Shown: positions 1 to 8,032 of the stretch, in pieces
How the letters are laid out: every line of letters begins with the position of its first letter
Position numbering within the stretch: the stretch's first letter is position 1
Assembly (NCBI GenBank): GCA_015063225.1
Contig: SUSU01000001.1
Span: 90,446-154,445 of the forward strand
Direction: 5' to 3'
Length of the DNA: 64,000 bases
From: Thermoplasmata archaeon
GTDB lineage: Archaea; Thermoplasmatota; Thermoplasmata; Methanomassiliicoccales; Methanomethylophilaceae
Program-made: the position numbers and the translations under genes
Notes under the pieces: model-generated
Databases searched by the model: none
The model's input: the letters and a program-made list of their open reading frames with translations, nothing else
What the model was told of the DNA's origin: nothing

Positions 1-855
1 GCTGGCGCCCTCGCCTGCGTTGAAGGTGAATGTAATGTACTTTGTCAGTACCCAGTTGGAGCAGTGGTCGATGGTGAAGGTGACGTATCCGTCGGCATCC
101 ACGGGGAACTGTCCGATGGGCTCGGAGTCCTTTTCGTTCTGGACGCTGATGAGCGTGCCGGCGGGGAACACGTCGGTTCCGATGAAGTATTTGATGGTGG
201 ACTCGTAGGGCAGGGTACCGCCGTATTTGAAATCCAGGACGATCTTCTTCTCGGTTTCGAGATCATCGGTTTTAGGGGTGACGGTGGTATCCATCGCCTC
301 GGCCGGATCATATCCCTTCTGGGTGGTCGCGGCGCCGTTGAAGGTCCATGAGAGGGTCTCCTTGCCGGTGGCGTCCTTGTTGACGACGGTCAGGGTCTTG
401 CCGGCGGTGATGGCGCTGACGACCTCGTTAAGGATGGTCTTGTCGGTCGCATCGTCGTTGAATGTGACCAGCACGTCGGACACATTCGATATCTGGTCCA
501 CCGACGTGGGGGTGGCATTGGGGGCCAGGACGAGCTGCCACTTGGCATAGACCGTGATGTCCTTCTCCGTGCCCTTCGCGACCTGTGACACGGGGCTGCC
601 GGAGAAGTCGGCGTTCTCGTACCATCCGAGGAAGGTATAGCTGCCCGACCTGACGGGTGTAGAGAGATCGAAAGTGTCTGTGTTCTTGGTGAACGTCTTG
701 TCATCGATGGCGTCTCCGCCGTTCGTGACGTACTTCAGCGTATACGAGGTCTCGCCGTCGGACTTGTCCCCCTTGAGCAGGAAGACGGCGCCGACTGCGG
801 CCGCAGCGATGACTGCGATGACCACGATGATCGCTATCAATTTGTTCTGTTCCAC
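1..855 (-). CDS. Surface protein with N-terminal membrane anchor and Listeria-Bacteroides repeat (C-terminus beyond window)
   Basis: Absent from the ORF track because it runs off the window without a stop. It opens with GTG at 853-855, preceded by an AGAGGT ribosome site, and stays open for 285 codons. Residues about 5-28 are a hydrophobic helix (signal or uncleaved anchor). Residues about 38-107 form a Listeria-Bacteroides (InlB B-type) repeat ending in the diagnostic GWYENADF...VYAKW pattern. The rest is acidic, Thr/Asp-rich and extracellular in character. Such repeat proteins are typical adhesin-like surface proteins of host-associated Methanomassiliicoccales; an attachment role is inference. 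A TATA-like CCATATAAC on the minus strand near 894-902 would give a short leader. The partner or substrate cannot be told. Confidence 0.8.
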   Translation of the reverse strand, partial: MEQNKLIAIIVVIAVIAAAAVGAVFLLKGDKSDGETSYTLKYVTNGGDAIDDKTFTKNTDTFDLSTPVRSGSYTFLGWYENADFSGSPVSQVAKGTEKDITVYAKWQLVLAPNATPTSVDQISNVSDVLVTFNDDATDKTILNEVVSAITAGKTLTVVNKDATGKETLSWTFNGAATTQKGYDPAEAMDTTVTPKTDDLETEKKIVLDFKYGGTLPYESTIKYFIGTDVFPAGTLISVQNEKDSEPIGQFPVDADGYVTFTIDHCSNWVLTKYITFTFNAGEGAS

Positions 856-1085
856 CGGAATACCTCTGAAAAACTGCTTGCTTGATCCCAGGCGTTATAT
901 GGACAACTAAGGGATTTGTAAAAAGACACGCAAGTTCCGCGTATAGAGTGTCCTTTAGGACCGCTCCCGTGGCATGCGCGCTGTTCCGAAGAACGCCTGT
1001 TCTCAGCCACGCAAGAATATCGCGTGCTTAACATATAAACGCGACTGACAAGAAAAAGCAAAAGTCTAACAGATGTTGGTTTTTG

Positions 1086-1604
1086 TCAATTCTCGTACTG
1101 TTCACAGTTTTTATCCTCGCAGCGGGCCTTGAGGATGTTAGCCGCGTAAGCGATGGCCATCATGAGCACTACACCTAGCATAATCGGCCTGACGATGTAA
1201 ATCGGTCCGAAGAATCCGCTCACCACGCAGGTCAGTGCGGTGGCGCCTCCCGGGGGGTGGACGGTCCCGGTGAGGACCATGGCGGTGATGGCGAGGCTCA
1301 CGGCGAGGCCTGCGGCGAACCACCAGTAATCGCCGAACAGGTCCAGGGCATCGAATGCCATGGCGATGGATACTCCGATGATGGCCGAGAAGAGATGTCC
1401 GAAGAACACGTTCTTGGGCTGGGAGAAGGGGGCCTTCGGCGCACCGTAGATCAGGACCGCCGTGGCACCGAACGAGGCCACGAGGTACGGATCCTCGAAC
1501 TTATGATCCAAAAGGGCGATGACCGCGATCGCGAGCAGCGAGGATACGGCGGTGATGAGCACGATCCTCATGTCCTTCTCGGCGGGTTTGAACGGGTTCT
1601 CCAT
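1086..1604 (-). CDS. HPP-family integral membrane protein
   Basis: A 172-residue protein with about four hydrophobic helices and the family signature HPPGGATAL near residue 115. The HPP family (bacterial, plant and archaeal) consists of small membrane proteins; some cyanobacterial and plant members are linked to nitrite transport, but the function is unsettled for most. The C-terminal tail is short and Cys-containing (CEDKNCEQ). It lies 89 nt downstream of the MFS-USP gene on the same strand, yet a TATA-like box (minus strand near 1632-1642) just before its ATG suggests its own promoter. The family call is firm; the substrate is unknown. Confidence 0.8.
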   Translation of the reverse strand: MENPFKPAEKDMRIVLITAVSSLLAIAVIALLDHKFEDPYLVASFGATAVLIYGAPKAPFSQPKNVFFGHLFSAIIGVSIAMAFDALDLFGDYWWFAAGLAVSLAITAMVLTGTVHPPGGATALTCVVSGFFGPIYIVRPIMLGVVLMMAIAYAANILKARCEDKNCEQYEN

Positions 1605-1693
1605 GTTAACAGATTTCCCTTACCCCGTGGTCGGATAAATAGGGTGGAGTTTCCGGAGGGATATCGGGCCGGGGTCCGAATCCCTTGGAAAAC

Positions 1694-3370
1694 TCATTCC
1701 TGGCTCTTCCTGCATACCAGTACGGGGCAGTATGCGGAACGGACGACTTTCTCGGCCACGGAGCCGAGCACGGCCCTCTTCGCATTCGTCCTTCCGACAG
1801 ACCCGCAGACAACCAGGTCGTGGTTGGCCGATTCCTGGGTTATCATGTCTGCGGGCTGTCCGATGAGGACCTTGGTGTTGAGCTCCACCCCCGCGGATGC
1901 GCACAGCTCCCCCGATTTCGCGAACGCATCAGCGGAGGCATTCAGCGCAGCGCTCTCGATGTTCTCCGCGGAGTCCAGGGCGCCTGCGATGTTGGACAGC
2001 GAGGAGGGGTCGATCACATACAGCACCGTCAGTGGCGCTCCGTTCTTCTTCGCGATGTTGACGGCGTTCCTGACGGCATAGTCGCTGTTCTCGCTACCGT
2101 CGGTGGCGACGAGGATGCTGGAGTACATGCTGGGGAACTCCCCGGGGTCCCGGGGGACGGTTTTGGTCCTGACTACTGCGGGGGCGGCTGACCTGTCGCG
2201 CGCCTTGATTGCGAGCACAGCGACCATCACCGCGAAACCGATGATCCCCATTACGAGGTAGGAGTTGCAGTAACCTCCGAAAACCGCGAGTATGGGAGTG
2301 AACACGATGGTAGTGATGAAGTTCGAGAGGTTGAGGAACACGGAGTATCCGCCCATGACCTTCCCGGAGGACTTCCTGGTGGACAGCATGGACAGCCTGG
2401 CGATCACAGTGGGCATCAGGAGTCCGAGAGAGCAGCCCATGAGAATCATGCTGATAAGGGTCACGGGCAGGAGCTGGATGTACAGGAGCACGAGGCTGGC
2501 GCCCATCATTGCGAACGCGAGTGCGAATGCGTTGTAGTCGCTGAGCCTGGTGGCCCTGCGGGTGTATAGGATGCTGAAGACCGCCTGGGATACGCCCATG
2601 ATCCCCAAGAGGATGCCCATCATGACGTAGGGCTGGTCCATCTCGGAGATGTAGTATGAGAAGTTCATCGGCACGGTGAACATGAGGAACATCTCCAGGA
2701 ACACCATGGCGTAACAGAAGGCGATCTTCCCCCTCAGGTTGGGGATGTCGAGGGTCTCCGGCATCCCGTTCTCCTGTGAGGAGGTGTCCCTAACCATGCG
2801 GGAGGGATCCTTGACGGATATCAGTCCGAGGAGTATGATCGGTACGCCGATGAGGTAGATCAGGAAGGGGTAGTTCCACCCGATGTCCGCGAGGGAGCCG
2901 CCGAGGGTCTCGAGTACGAGGGTGCCCACGCCGATGGCGGCTGCCTGGTATCCGATGACCTTGGCGCGTGTCATTCCGGTGTAGTACTCACCGATGAGCG
3001 CGGTGGTCGTCAGGGAGATGCCTGTTATGCCCACTCCGAGTATGAAGCGGAAGACGAGGATCAGCGGGAAGTTCTCGAGGAAGAAGCTGATGGTCCCCGA
3101 GACAGTGAAGATCACCATGGCGATGAAGAACACCCTGACCTTCCCGAGGCGGTCAGCAAGGATCCCCATTCCGAAACCGGTGATGGCGACGGACAGGGAT
3201 GGCAGGCTGACGACTAGCGAGACGAGGAACTCACTCTCCCCGAAATGTTCCTTCATGGGCATGAGTGCCGGTGCTACGGCGGCGGCACCCATGAGGATGA
3301 CCATCGAGGAGAGCAGTATGGTTATGAGGGTAATGGCGTTAGGGACGAACGCCTTTTTGGTATCGGACAT
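1694..3370 (-). CDS. MFS transporter fused to a C-terminal universal stress protein domain
   Basis: 558 residues. Residues about 10-395 are a 12-helix major facilitator permease with the loop 2-3 signature GMGILADRLGKVR. Residues about 417-556 are a complete UspA-like domain starting SSILVATDGS. The Usp part keeps the ATP-binding pattern G-2x-G-9x-G-S as GSVGRTNAKRAVLGS, so it should bind ATP. A linker rich in Arg/Ala/Pro joins the two halves. The natural reading is a transporter whose activity or turnover is tuned by nucleotide binding in the cytoplasm, but the substrate cannot be inferred. The ATG at 3370 is preceded by a minus-strand TATA-like ACTATAGATG around 3411-3420. Fusion of MFS with Usp is uncommon but known in scattered prokaryotes. 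Confidence 0.87.
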   Translation of the reverse strand: MSDTKKAFVPNAITLITILLSSMVILMGAAAVAPALMPMKEHFGESEFLVSLVVSLPSLSVAITGFGMGILADRLGKVRVFFIAMVIFTVSGTISFFLENFPLILVFRFILGVGITGISLTTTALIGEYYTGMTRAKVIGYQAAAIGVGTLVLETLGGSLADIGWNYPFLIYLIGVPIILLGLISVKDPSRMVRDTSSQENGMPETLDIPNLRGKIAFCYAMVFLEMFLMFTVPMNFSYYISEMDQPYVMMGILLGIMGVSQAVFSILYTRRATRLSDYNAFALAFAMMGASLVLLYIQLLPVTLISMILMGCSLGLLMPTVIARLSMLSTRKSSGKVMGGYSVFLNLSNFITTIVFTPILAVFGGYCNSYLVMGIIGFAVMVAVLAIKARDRSAAPAVVRTKTVPRDPGEFPSMYSSILVATDGSENSDYAVRNAVNIAKKNGAPLTVLYVIDPSSLSNIAGALDSAENIESAALNASADAFAKSGELCASAGVELNTKVLIGQPADMITQESANHDLVVCGSVGRTNAKRAVLGSVAEKVVRSAYCPVLVCRKSQE

Positions 3371-3738
3371 AAAGATTGGGGATTTGGTTCAGTCCTTAAT
3401 GTTAACGCGACATCTATAGTATGCACTTCAAACAGCAATTCGTTCCGTTTGTAGATGACAAATGCACCGTGTCCGATATTGGACAGCATTTTTCATCGAT
3501 ACGGGATCGACGGTCGAATGGATGTGGAGCGGCGATCATTCTCTTCATTCGCGCGAAAATATCGGGTTCTGCGGATGCTTCCGAAAGGGGTGTCCGATTT
3601 GTCTCTAGGGCGATTAACCGTTGGTACGGGGTCGCGCATGTCTCTTTTTCAACGCATCCGACATTCGGTGTTCGTTTTCGAACATCATACTTATAACCGT
3701 GATTCAAATGCACGCATTTTACCGATTGGTGGTCCATC
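3371..3738. promoter_or_regulatory. Divergent intergenic region between the MFS-USP gene and argC
   Basis: 368 bases without a convincing gene; the short ORFs here lack domains and plausible start contexts. It holds two promoters facing outward: TATA-like ACTATAGATG (minus) near 3411-3420, and CTTATAA (plus) at 3690-3696 for argC. It also holds an imperfect palindrome GTCCGATATTGGAC at 3471-3484 and a perfect palindrome at 3669-3684 (own entry). Confidence 0.6.
3669..3684. promoter_or_regulatory. Operator-like inverted repeat in front of the argCJBD promoter
   Basis: TGTTCG-TTTT-CGAACA is a perfect 6-bp-arm inverted repeat ending six bases before the argC TATA box (CTTATAA, 3690-3696), so a bound protein would cover the BRE/TATA region. 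The position suits a repressor or activator of arginine synthesis. The regulator is not identified in this window. Confidence 0.5.
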
Positions 3739-4761
3739 ATGACATACAAGGTTGGAATCATAGGCGGAACGGGATACACCGGGAGCGAGCTCTCCCGCAT
3801 CCTCTGCCGCCATCCCGACGTGGAGCTCGCCGCCCTCACTTCCCGCGCGAACGCGGGCAAGAAGGTCTCCTCCGTGCATACGTTCCTCAGCGGATACACG
3901 GACATCGAGTTCACCGAGAAGATCTCCGACACCAAGGACCTGGACTTCGTGATGGTCGCCACGCCCTTCGGCGTGGCCATGGACGAGGTCCCCGCTCTCC
4001 GCGAACAGGGCATCAAATGCATCGACCTGTCCGGGGACTACCGCATGAAGGACCCCAAGGTGTACGAGAAGTGGTACGGAAAGGAGCACACCGATCCCGA
4101 GGGCCTGAAGGAGGCCGTGTTCGGACTGCCCGAGCTGTTCCGCGACAAGATCAAGGGGGCCTCCCTGGTCGCCAACCCCGGATGCTACGCCACATCCGCG
4201 ATCATCGCCATCGCCCCCCTCATGAAATCCGGTCTCGTTCACCCCGACGTGTTCGTCGACGGGAAGTCCGGGACGTCCGGTGCGGGCATGAAGCCCTCCG
4301 AGCGCCTCCACCACCCCGTCTGCGGGGAGTCGGTCATACCCTACAAGGTCGGCACCCACCGCCACCAGCCCGAGATCGCCATGGCGGCCGGGATGTTCGC
4401 CGGTGCCGAACCCGACGTGGCGTTCGTGCCCCACCTGATCCCCATAGTCCGCGGGATCATCTCCTCGTGCTACTTCCGCGCAAAAGGCGAGGTCACGCAG
4501 GAGGAGGTCGACGAGGCCTTCCTCAAGGTCTACGGCAAGGAACGCTTCATCCATTACGTACCAGAGCCCTCGATCCGTGCGGTCGTCGGCAGTAACCACG
4601 CCCAGGTCGGAAGCAAGATCCTGGACGGAAACCGCATAGTGGCCTTCGGGGTCCTCGACAATCTCGTCAAGGGTGCCTCCGGACAGGCCGTGCAGAACAT
4701 GAACCTGATGCTGGGTCTGCCCGAGGCCGACGGCCTCGACTTCCCCGGCCTAGGAGTGTGA
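3739..4761 (+). CDS. argC: N-acetyl-gamma-glutamyl-phosphate reductase
   Basis: 340 residues, usual family length. It reduces N-acetylglutamyl phosphate to the semialdehyde with NADPH, the third step of ornithine synthesis. Visible are the N-terminal dinucleotide motif GIIGGTGYTGSEL (residues 6-18) and the catalytic-Cys motif NPGCYATSAI (about 147-156), followed by the substrate-binding stretch HRHQPEI. It is the first gene of argCJBD. The start ATG has GGTGG upstream and a TATA box 45 nt before it, so this mRNA carries a leader, unlike many neighbours. Its stop overlaps the region of the argJ start, indicating co-transcription. Confidence 0.96.
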   Translation: MTYKVGIIGGTGYTGSELSRILCRHPDVELAALTSRANAGKKVSSVHTFLSGYTDIEFTEKISDTKDLDFVMVATPFGVAMDEVPALREQGIKCIDLSGDYRMKDPKVYEKWYGKEHTDPEGLKEAVFGLPELFRDKIKGASLVANPGCYATSAIIAIAPLMKSGLVHPDVFVDGKSGTSGAGMKPSERLHHPVCGESVIPYKVGTHRHQPEIAMAAGMFAGAEPDVAFVPHLIPIVRGIISSCYFRAKGEVTQEEVDEAFLKVYGKERFIHYVPEPSIRAVVGSNHAQVGSKILDGNRIVAFGVLDNLVKGASGQAVQNMNLMLGLPEADGLDFPGLGV

Positions 4762-4766
4762 GAAAG

Positions 4767-5993
4767 ATGGTAGAGATAATCGATGGTGGAATCACTTCAC
4801 CGCAGGGCTTCCGCGCCGCCGGGGTGCACTCCGGTGTGAAATACCGCTCCCTGGACCTCGGACTGCTGGTGTCCGACGTCCCCGCCACGGCGTTCAAGGC
4901 CTTCACGTCCAACAAGGTCAAGGCCGCCCCTGTGCTGCTCATGATCTCCCAGGACACCCCCCGCCTGTCGGCGATCGTGGTGAACTCCGGGAACGCGAAC
5001 GCCCTCACCGGCCGCCGCGGACTCGAGGATGCGCAGGCCATGCAGAAGGCCGTCGCCGCCGAGCTGAACCTCGTCCCCACCGAGGTGGGGGTCATGTCCA
5101 CCGGTCTCATCGGCCGTTTCATGGACATGCACAAGGTGCAGTACGGCATCGGACGTGCGGTCAAGGACCTCGCCGTCGGCCACGACGCCGACGCCCGCAT
5201 CACCGAGGCCATCATGACCACCGACACCGTGAAGAAGGAATGCGCGGTCCGCGTCCGCCTCAAGGATGGGACGCTTGTCTACATCGCCGCCATCTCCAAG
5301 GGGTCCGGTATGATCGCCCCCCACCTGAAGTCCCTCCACGGCACCACCCTCACCATGATCACCACCGATGCGGTGCTCACCCCCGCCTTCGAGAAGAACT
5401 TCCAGAAGATTCTGGACGACTCCATGAACATGGTCTCCGTGGACGGCGACCAGAGCACCAACGACACCTGCCTGATGATGGCGAACGGACTCGCCGGCGG
5501 CACCCCCGCCGACGACGACCCCGCCTTCTTCGAGGCGCTGTCCGTCGTGATGACCAAGATCGCCCGCACAATCGCCATGGACGGAGAGGGAGCCAGCAAG
5601 CTCATCACCGTGCAGATCAACGGCGCCGTCGACGACACCCAGGCCCGCATCGCCGCCAAGACGATCATCAACTCCCCCCTCGTGAAGTCCGCCATCTTCG
5701 GATCCGACCCCAACTACGGCCGCGTCATGATGGCCCTCGGGAACTCCGGCGTCGACTTCAACCTGGAGGAGGTCCACCTCACCATCAAGGGAGGCGACAT
5801 GGAGGTCCCCATCCTGGACTCCGGCGCTCCCGTGTTCCAGGAGGAGAGATCCGTCGAGGTCGTCCGCATGGCGATGGACAACAAGGAGGTCATCCTCGAC
5901 CTCGACCTCGGTGTCGGGGACGGCAAGGCCACCGCATGGGGCTGCGACCTCACGTACGACTACGTCCGCATCAACGCCGAGTACGCCACCTGA
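4767..5993 (+). CDS. argJ: Bifunctional ornithine acetyltransferase / N-acetylglutamate synthase
   Basis: About 408 residues. It moves the acetyl group from N-acetylornithine to glutamate, closing the acetyl cycle. The track opens at GTG 4758, but GGAG at 4753-4756 sits at proper distance from ATG 4767, which I prefer. The precursor normally self-cleaves before a Thr in (K)GSGMIxPxMATML. Here KGSGMIAP is intact but is followed by HLKSLHGTTLTMITTDA. The candidate nucleophile Thr is therefore preceded by Gly, not Ala, and the loop carries about four extra residues. The C-terminal half keeps DPNYGRVM. Whether it also uses acetyl-CoA cannot be judged. No separate argA is nearby. Confidence 0.93.
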   Translation: MVEIIDGGITSPQGFRAAGVHSGVKYRSLDLGLLVSDVPATAFKAFTSNKVKAAPVLLMISQDTPRLSAIVVNSGNANALTGRRGLEDAQAMQKAVAAELNLVPTEVGVMSTGLIGRFMDMHKVQYGIGRAVKDLAVGHDADARITEAIMTTDTVKKECAVRVRLKDGTLVYIAAISKGSGMIAPHLKSLHGTTLTMITTDAVLTPAFEKNFQKILDDSMNMVSVDGDQSTNDTCLMMANGLAGGTPADDDPAFFEALSVVMTKIARTIAMDGEGASKLITVQINGAVDDTQARIAAKTIINSPLVKSAIFGSDPNYGRVMMALGNSGVDFNLEEVHLTIKGGDMEVPILDSGAPVFQEERSVEVVRMAMDNKEVILDLDLGVGDGKATAWGCDLTYDYVRINAEYAT

Positions 5994-6003
5994 AGGAATA
6001 CGG

Positions 6004-6819
6004 ATGGACGGCATATTCGTCATCAAGTTCGGCGGGAACACCCTCGCCGACCCGGCCAACGTCGACAGCCTCGCCGCCGAGTTGAAGGAGCTCCAGGAGA
6101 AGGGCACGAAGATAGTGGTGGTCCACGGCGGAGGCAGCTCCATCTCCGCGGAGATGAAGGCCCGCGGCCTCACCCCTGTGATGGTCGGCGGACAGAGGAT
6201 CACCGACGGTCCCGCCATGGAGGTCGTCGAGGACGTGCTCCACAGGATCAACGTGGAACTGGTGGAGAAGTTCACCGCCGCGGGCGTCAGGGCCGTCGGC
6301 CTCGGCGCCTTCAGGTTCACGCTCTCCGAGCCCCGTCCCCCCTACAAGGTCATCGAGGACGGCGTGGAGAAGACCTACGACCTCGGCCTCGTCGGGACCG
6401 TGACCTCGGTGGACCCCAACCCGCTGCTCGACCTCCTCGAGGCGGGCATCATCCCCGTCGTTTACCCCGTGGGCACCGACGGCGAGAGGAAGCTGAACGT
6501 CAACGCCGACACCATGTCCGGCGGCATCGCCGTCGGCATCGGGGCGGACGAACTCCTCGCCGTCACCGATGTGCCAGGCATCCTGAGGAACTTCCCCGAC
6601 ATGGACTCGAAGATCGACCGCGTGACTCTCTCCGAGATTGACGGGCTGATCACGTCCGGAGTGATATCCGGCGGGATGATCCCCAAGGTGGAGGCCGCGG
6701 CATCCGCGGTCCGCGCCGGTGCGAAAGCGGTCCGCATGGTCAACGGGACCGGCGGCAAGAACGAAATATCAAGATCGATCAAGGGCGAACCCCTTGGAAC
6801 CCTCATAGTCAAAGAGTGA
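6004..6819 (+). CDS. argB: Acetylglutamate kinase
   Basis: 271 residues. It phosphorylates N-acetylglutamate with ATP, step two of the pathway. The amino-acid-kinase fold signatures are VIKFGGNTL near the N-terminus, VVHGGGSSIS, the substrate loop VGGQRITDG and the ATP-site region LLAVTDVPGIL. The track's start at 5911 lies inside argJ. ATG 6004, ten bases after the argJ stop with GAAGGA before it, gives the normal N-terminus. No N-terminal regulatory extension of the arginine-sensitive hexameric type is evident, so feedback inhibition is uncertain. Confidence 0.95.
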   Translation: MDGIFVIKFGGNTLADPANVDSLAAELKELQEKGTKIVVVHGGGSSISAEMKARGLTPVMVGGQRITDGPAMEVVEDVLHRINVELVEKFTAAGVRAVGLGAFRFTLSEPRPPYKVIEDGVEKTYDLGLVGTVTSVDPNPLLDLLEAGIIPVVYPVGTDGERKLNVNADTMSGGIAVGIGADELLAVTDVPGILRNFPDMDSKIDRVTLSEIDGLITSGVISGGMIPKVEAAASAVRAGAKAVRMVNGTGGKNEISRSIKGEPLGTLIVKE

Positions 6820-6824
6820 TTCAA

Positions 6825-7997
6825 ATGGAATTCGAGACTGTCAAAGAACTGAGCGACAAATACCTCTTCCAGAACTACGCGCGCATGGACATCGCCTTCG
6901 AGAACGGCGAGGGGTGCTACCTCTACGATACGGAGGGGCACAAGTACCTCGACTCCGCCTCGGGAATCGCCGTGTGCTCCCTCGGATACTCCCACCCCGC
7001 GTGGGTGAAGATAATGCGCGACCAGATCTCCCACCTGGTCCACGTCTCCAATCTGTACTACGTGAAGGAGCAGGCCCTGCTGGCGCAGCGCCTGAACACC
7101 ATAACCCCCGACGCCATCACCCGCTCCCTGTTCGTCAACTCTGGAGCGGAAGCCAACGAGGGTGCCCTCAAGACCGCCGTCAAGTACACCGGCCGCGGGA
7201 AGGTCCTCTCCGCCCTGAACGGTTTCCACGGACGCACCTCCGCGTCCCTCGGAGCCACCGGGCAGGCGAAGTATCAGGACCCGTTCCGCCCCCTCATCTC
7301 CGATGCCTACGACTACTACACCTACAACGACCTCGAGTCCCTGAAGGCCAAGATCGGCTCCGACACCGCCGCCGTCATGGTGGAGGGCATCCAGGGAGAG
7401 GGAGGGGTCATCCCCGCCACCGCCGAGTTCCTGAAGGGTGTCCGCGACCTCTGCACCGACACCGGCGCGCTGATGATCGTCGACGAGGTGCAGACCGGCA
7501 TCGGACGCACCGGGAAATGGTGGTGCATGGACCACTTCGGCATCGTCCCGGACATCATCACCTCGGCCAAGGGCCTCGCCGCCGGTCTCCCCATCGGCGC
7601 CATCATGACCACCGACGAGATCGCCGCCTGCATGACCCCCGGAACCCACGGTTCCACCTTCGGCGGGACTCCCCTTGTCTGCGCCTCGGCCATCGCCGTG
7701 CTCGACATCATCAACCGCGAGCGCATCCTCGAGAACGTCAACACCGTCAGCGAGGAGTGGTTCAAGGACCTCCGCGCCCTCAAGTCGAAGAAGATCAAGG
7801 ACATCCGCGGACGTGGGTTCCTCATCGGCGTCGAGCTCGAGACCGAACAGGACGCCGCGGCGGTCAAGTCCAAGATGCGCGACGCAGGCATACTCGTCAA
7901 CGTATGCCACGGCAAGACCGTCCGCATCATGCCCCCGCTCATCTTCTCCCTCAACCAGGAGAAGCAGTGGATGAAGGCCTTCGAGGCCTGCCTCTGA
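6825..7997 (+). CDS. argD: Acetylornithine aminotransferase
   Basis: 390 residues, a class III PLP aminotransferase converting N-acetylglutamate semialdehyde to N-acetylornithine. Visible are the PLP-phosphate region NSGAEANEGALK, the DEVQTGIGRTGK stretch with the conserved Asp, and the Schiff-base Lys in TSAKGLAAGLPIG. The track's GTG 6816 overlaps the argB stop; ATG 6825 is the better fit to family N-termini. With ArgC, ArgJ and ArgB the operon covers glutamate to ornithine. The later steps (argF, G, H) are not in the window. Confidence 0.93.
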   Translation: MEFETVKELSDKYLFQNYARMDIAFENGEGCYLYDTEGHKYLDSASGIAVCSLGYSHPAWVKIMRDQISHLVHVSNLYYVKEQALLAQRLNTITPDAITRSLFVNSGAEANEGALKTAVKYTGRGKVLSALNGFHGRTSASLGATGQAKYQDPFRPLISDAYDYYTYNDLESLKAKIGSDTAAVMVEGIQGEGGVIPATAEFLKGVRDLCTDTGALMIVDEVQTGIGRTGKWWCMDHFGIVPDIITSAKGLAAGLPIGAIMTTDEIAACMTPGTHGSTFGGTPLVCASAIAVLDIINRERILENVNTVSEEWFKDLRALKSKKIKDIRGRGFLIGVELETEQDAAAVKSKMRDAGILVNVCHGKTVRIMPPLIFSLNQEKQWMKAFEACL

Positions 7998-8004
7998 AAC
8001 CACA

Positions 8005-8024
8005 GCCCCGGAGAGATCCGGGGC
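8005..8024. terminator. Hairpin between convergent argD and hydantoinase genes
   Basis: GCCCCGGA-GAGA-TCCGGGGC is a perfect 8-bp stem with a four-base loop in the 35-bp gap between two converging genes. It could stop transcription from either side. No strong T-run follows. Confidence 0.55.
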
Positions 8025-8032
8025 AATCCTTC

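Noticed and set aside
3421-3742. ORFs of 91-95 residues in the MFS-argC gap
   Set aside because: Overlap the argC promoter, no motif, no start signals.
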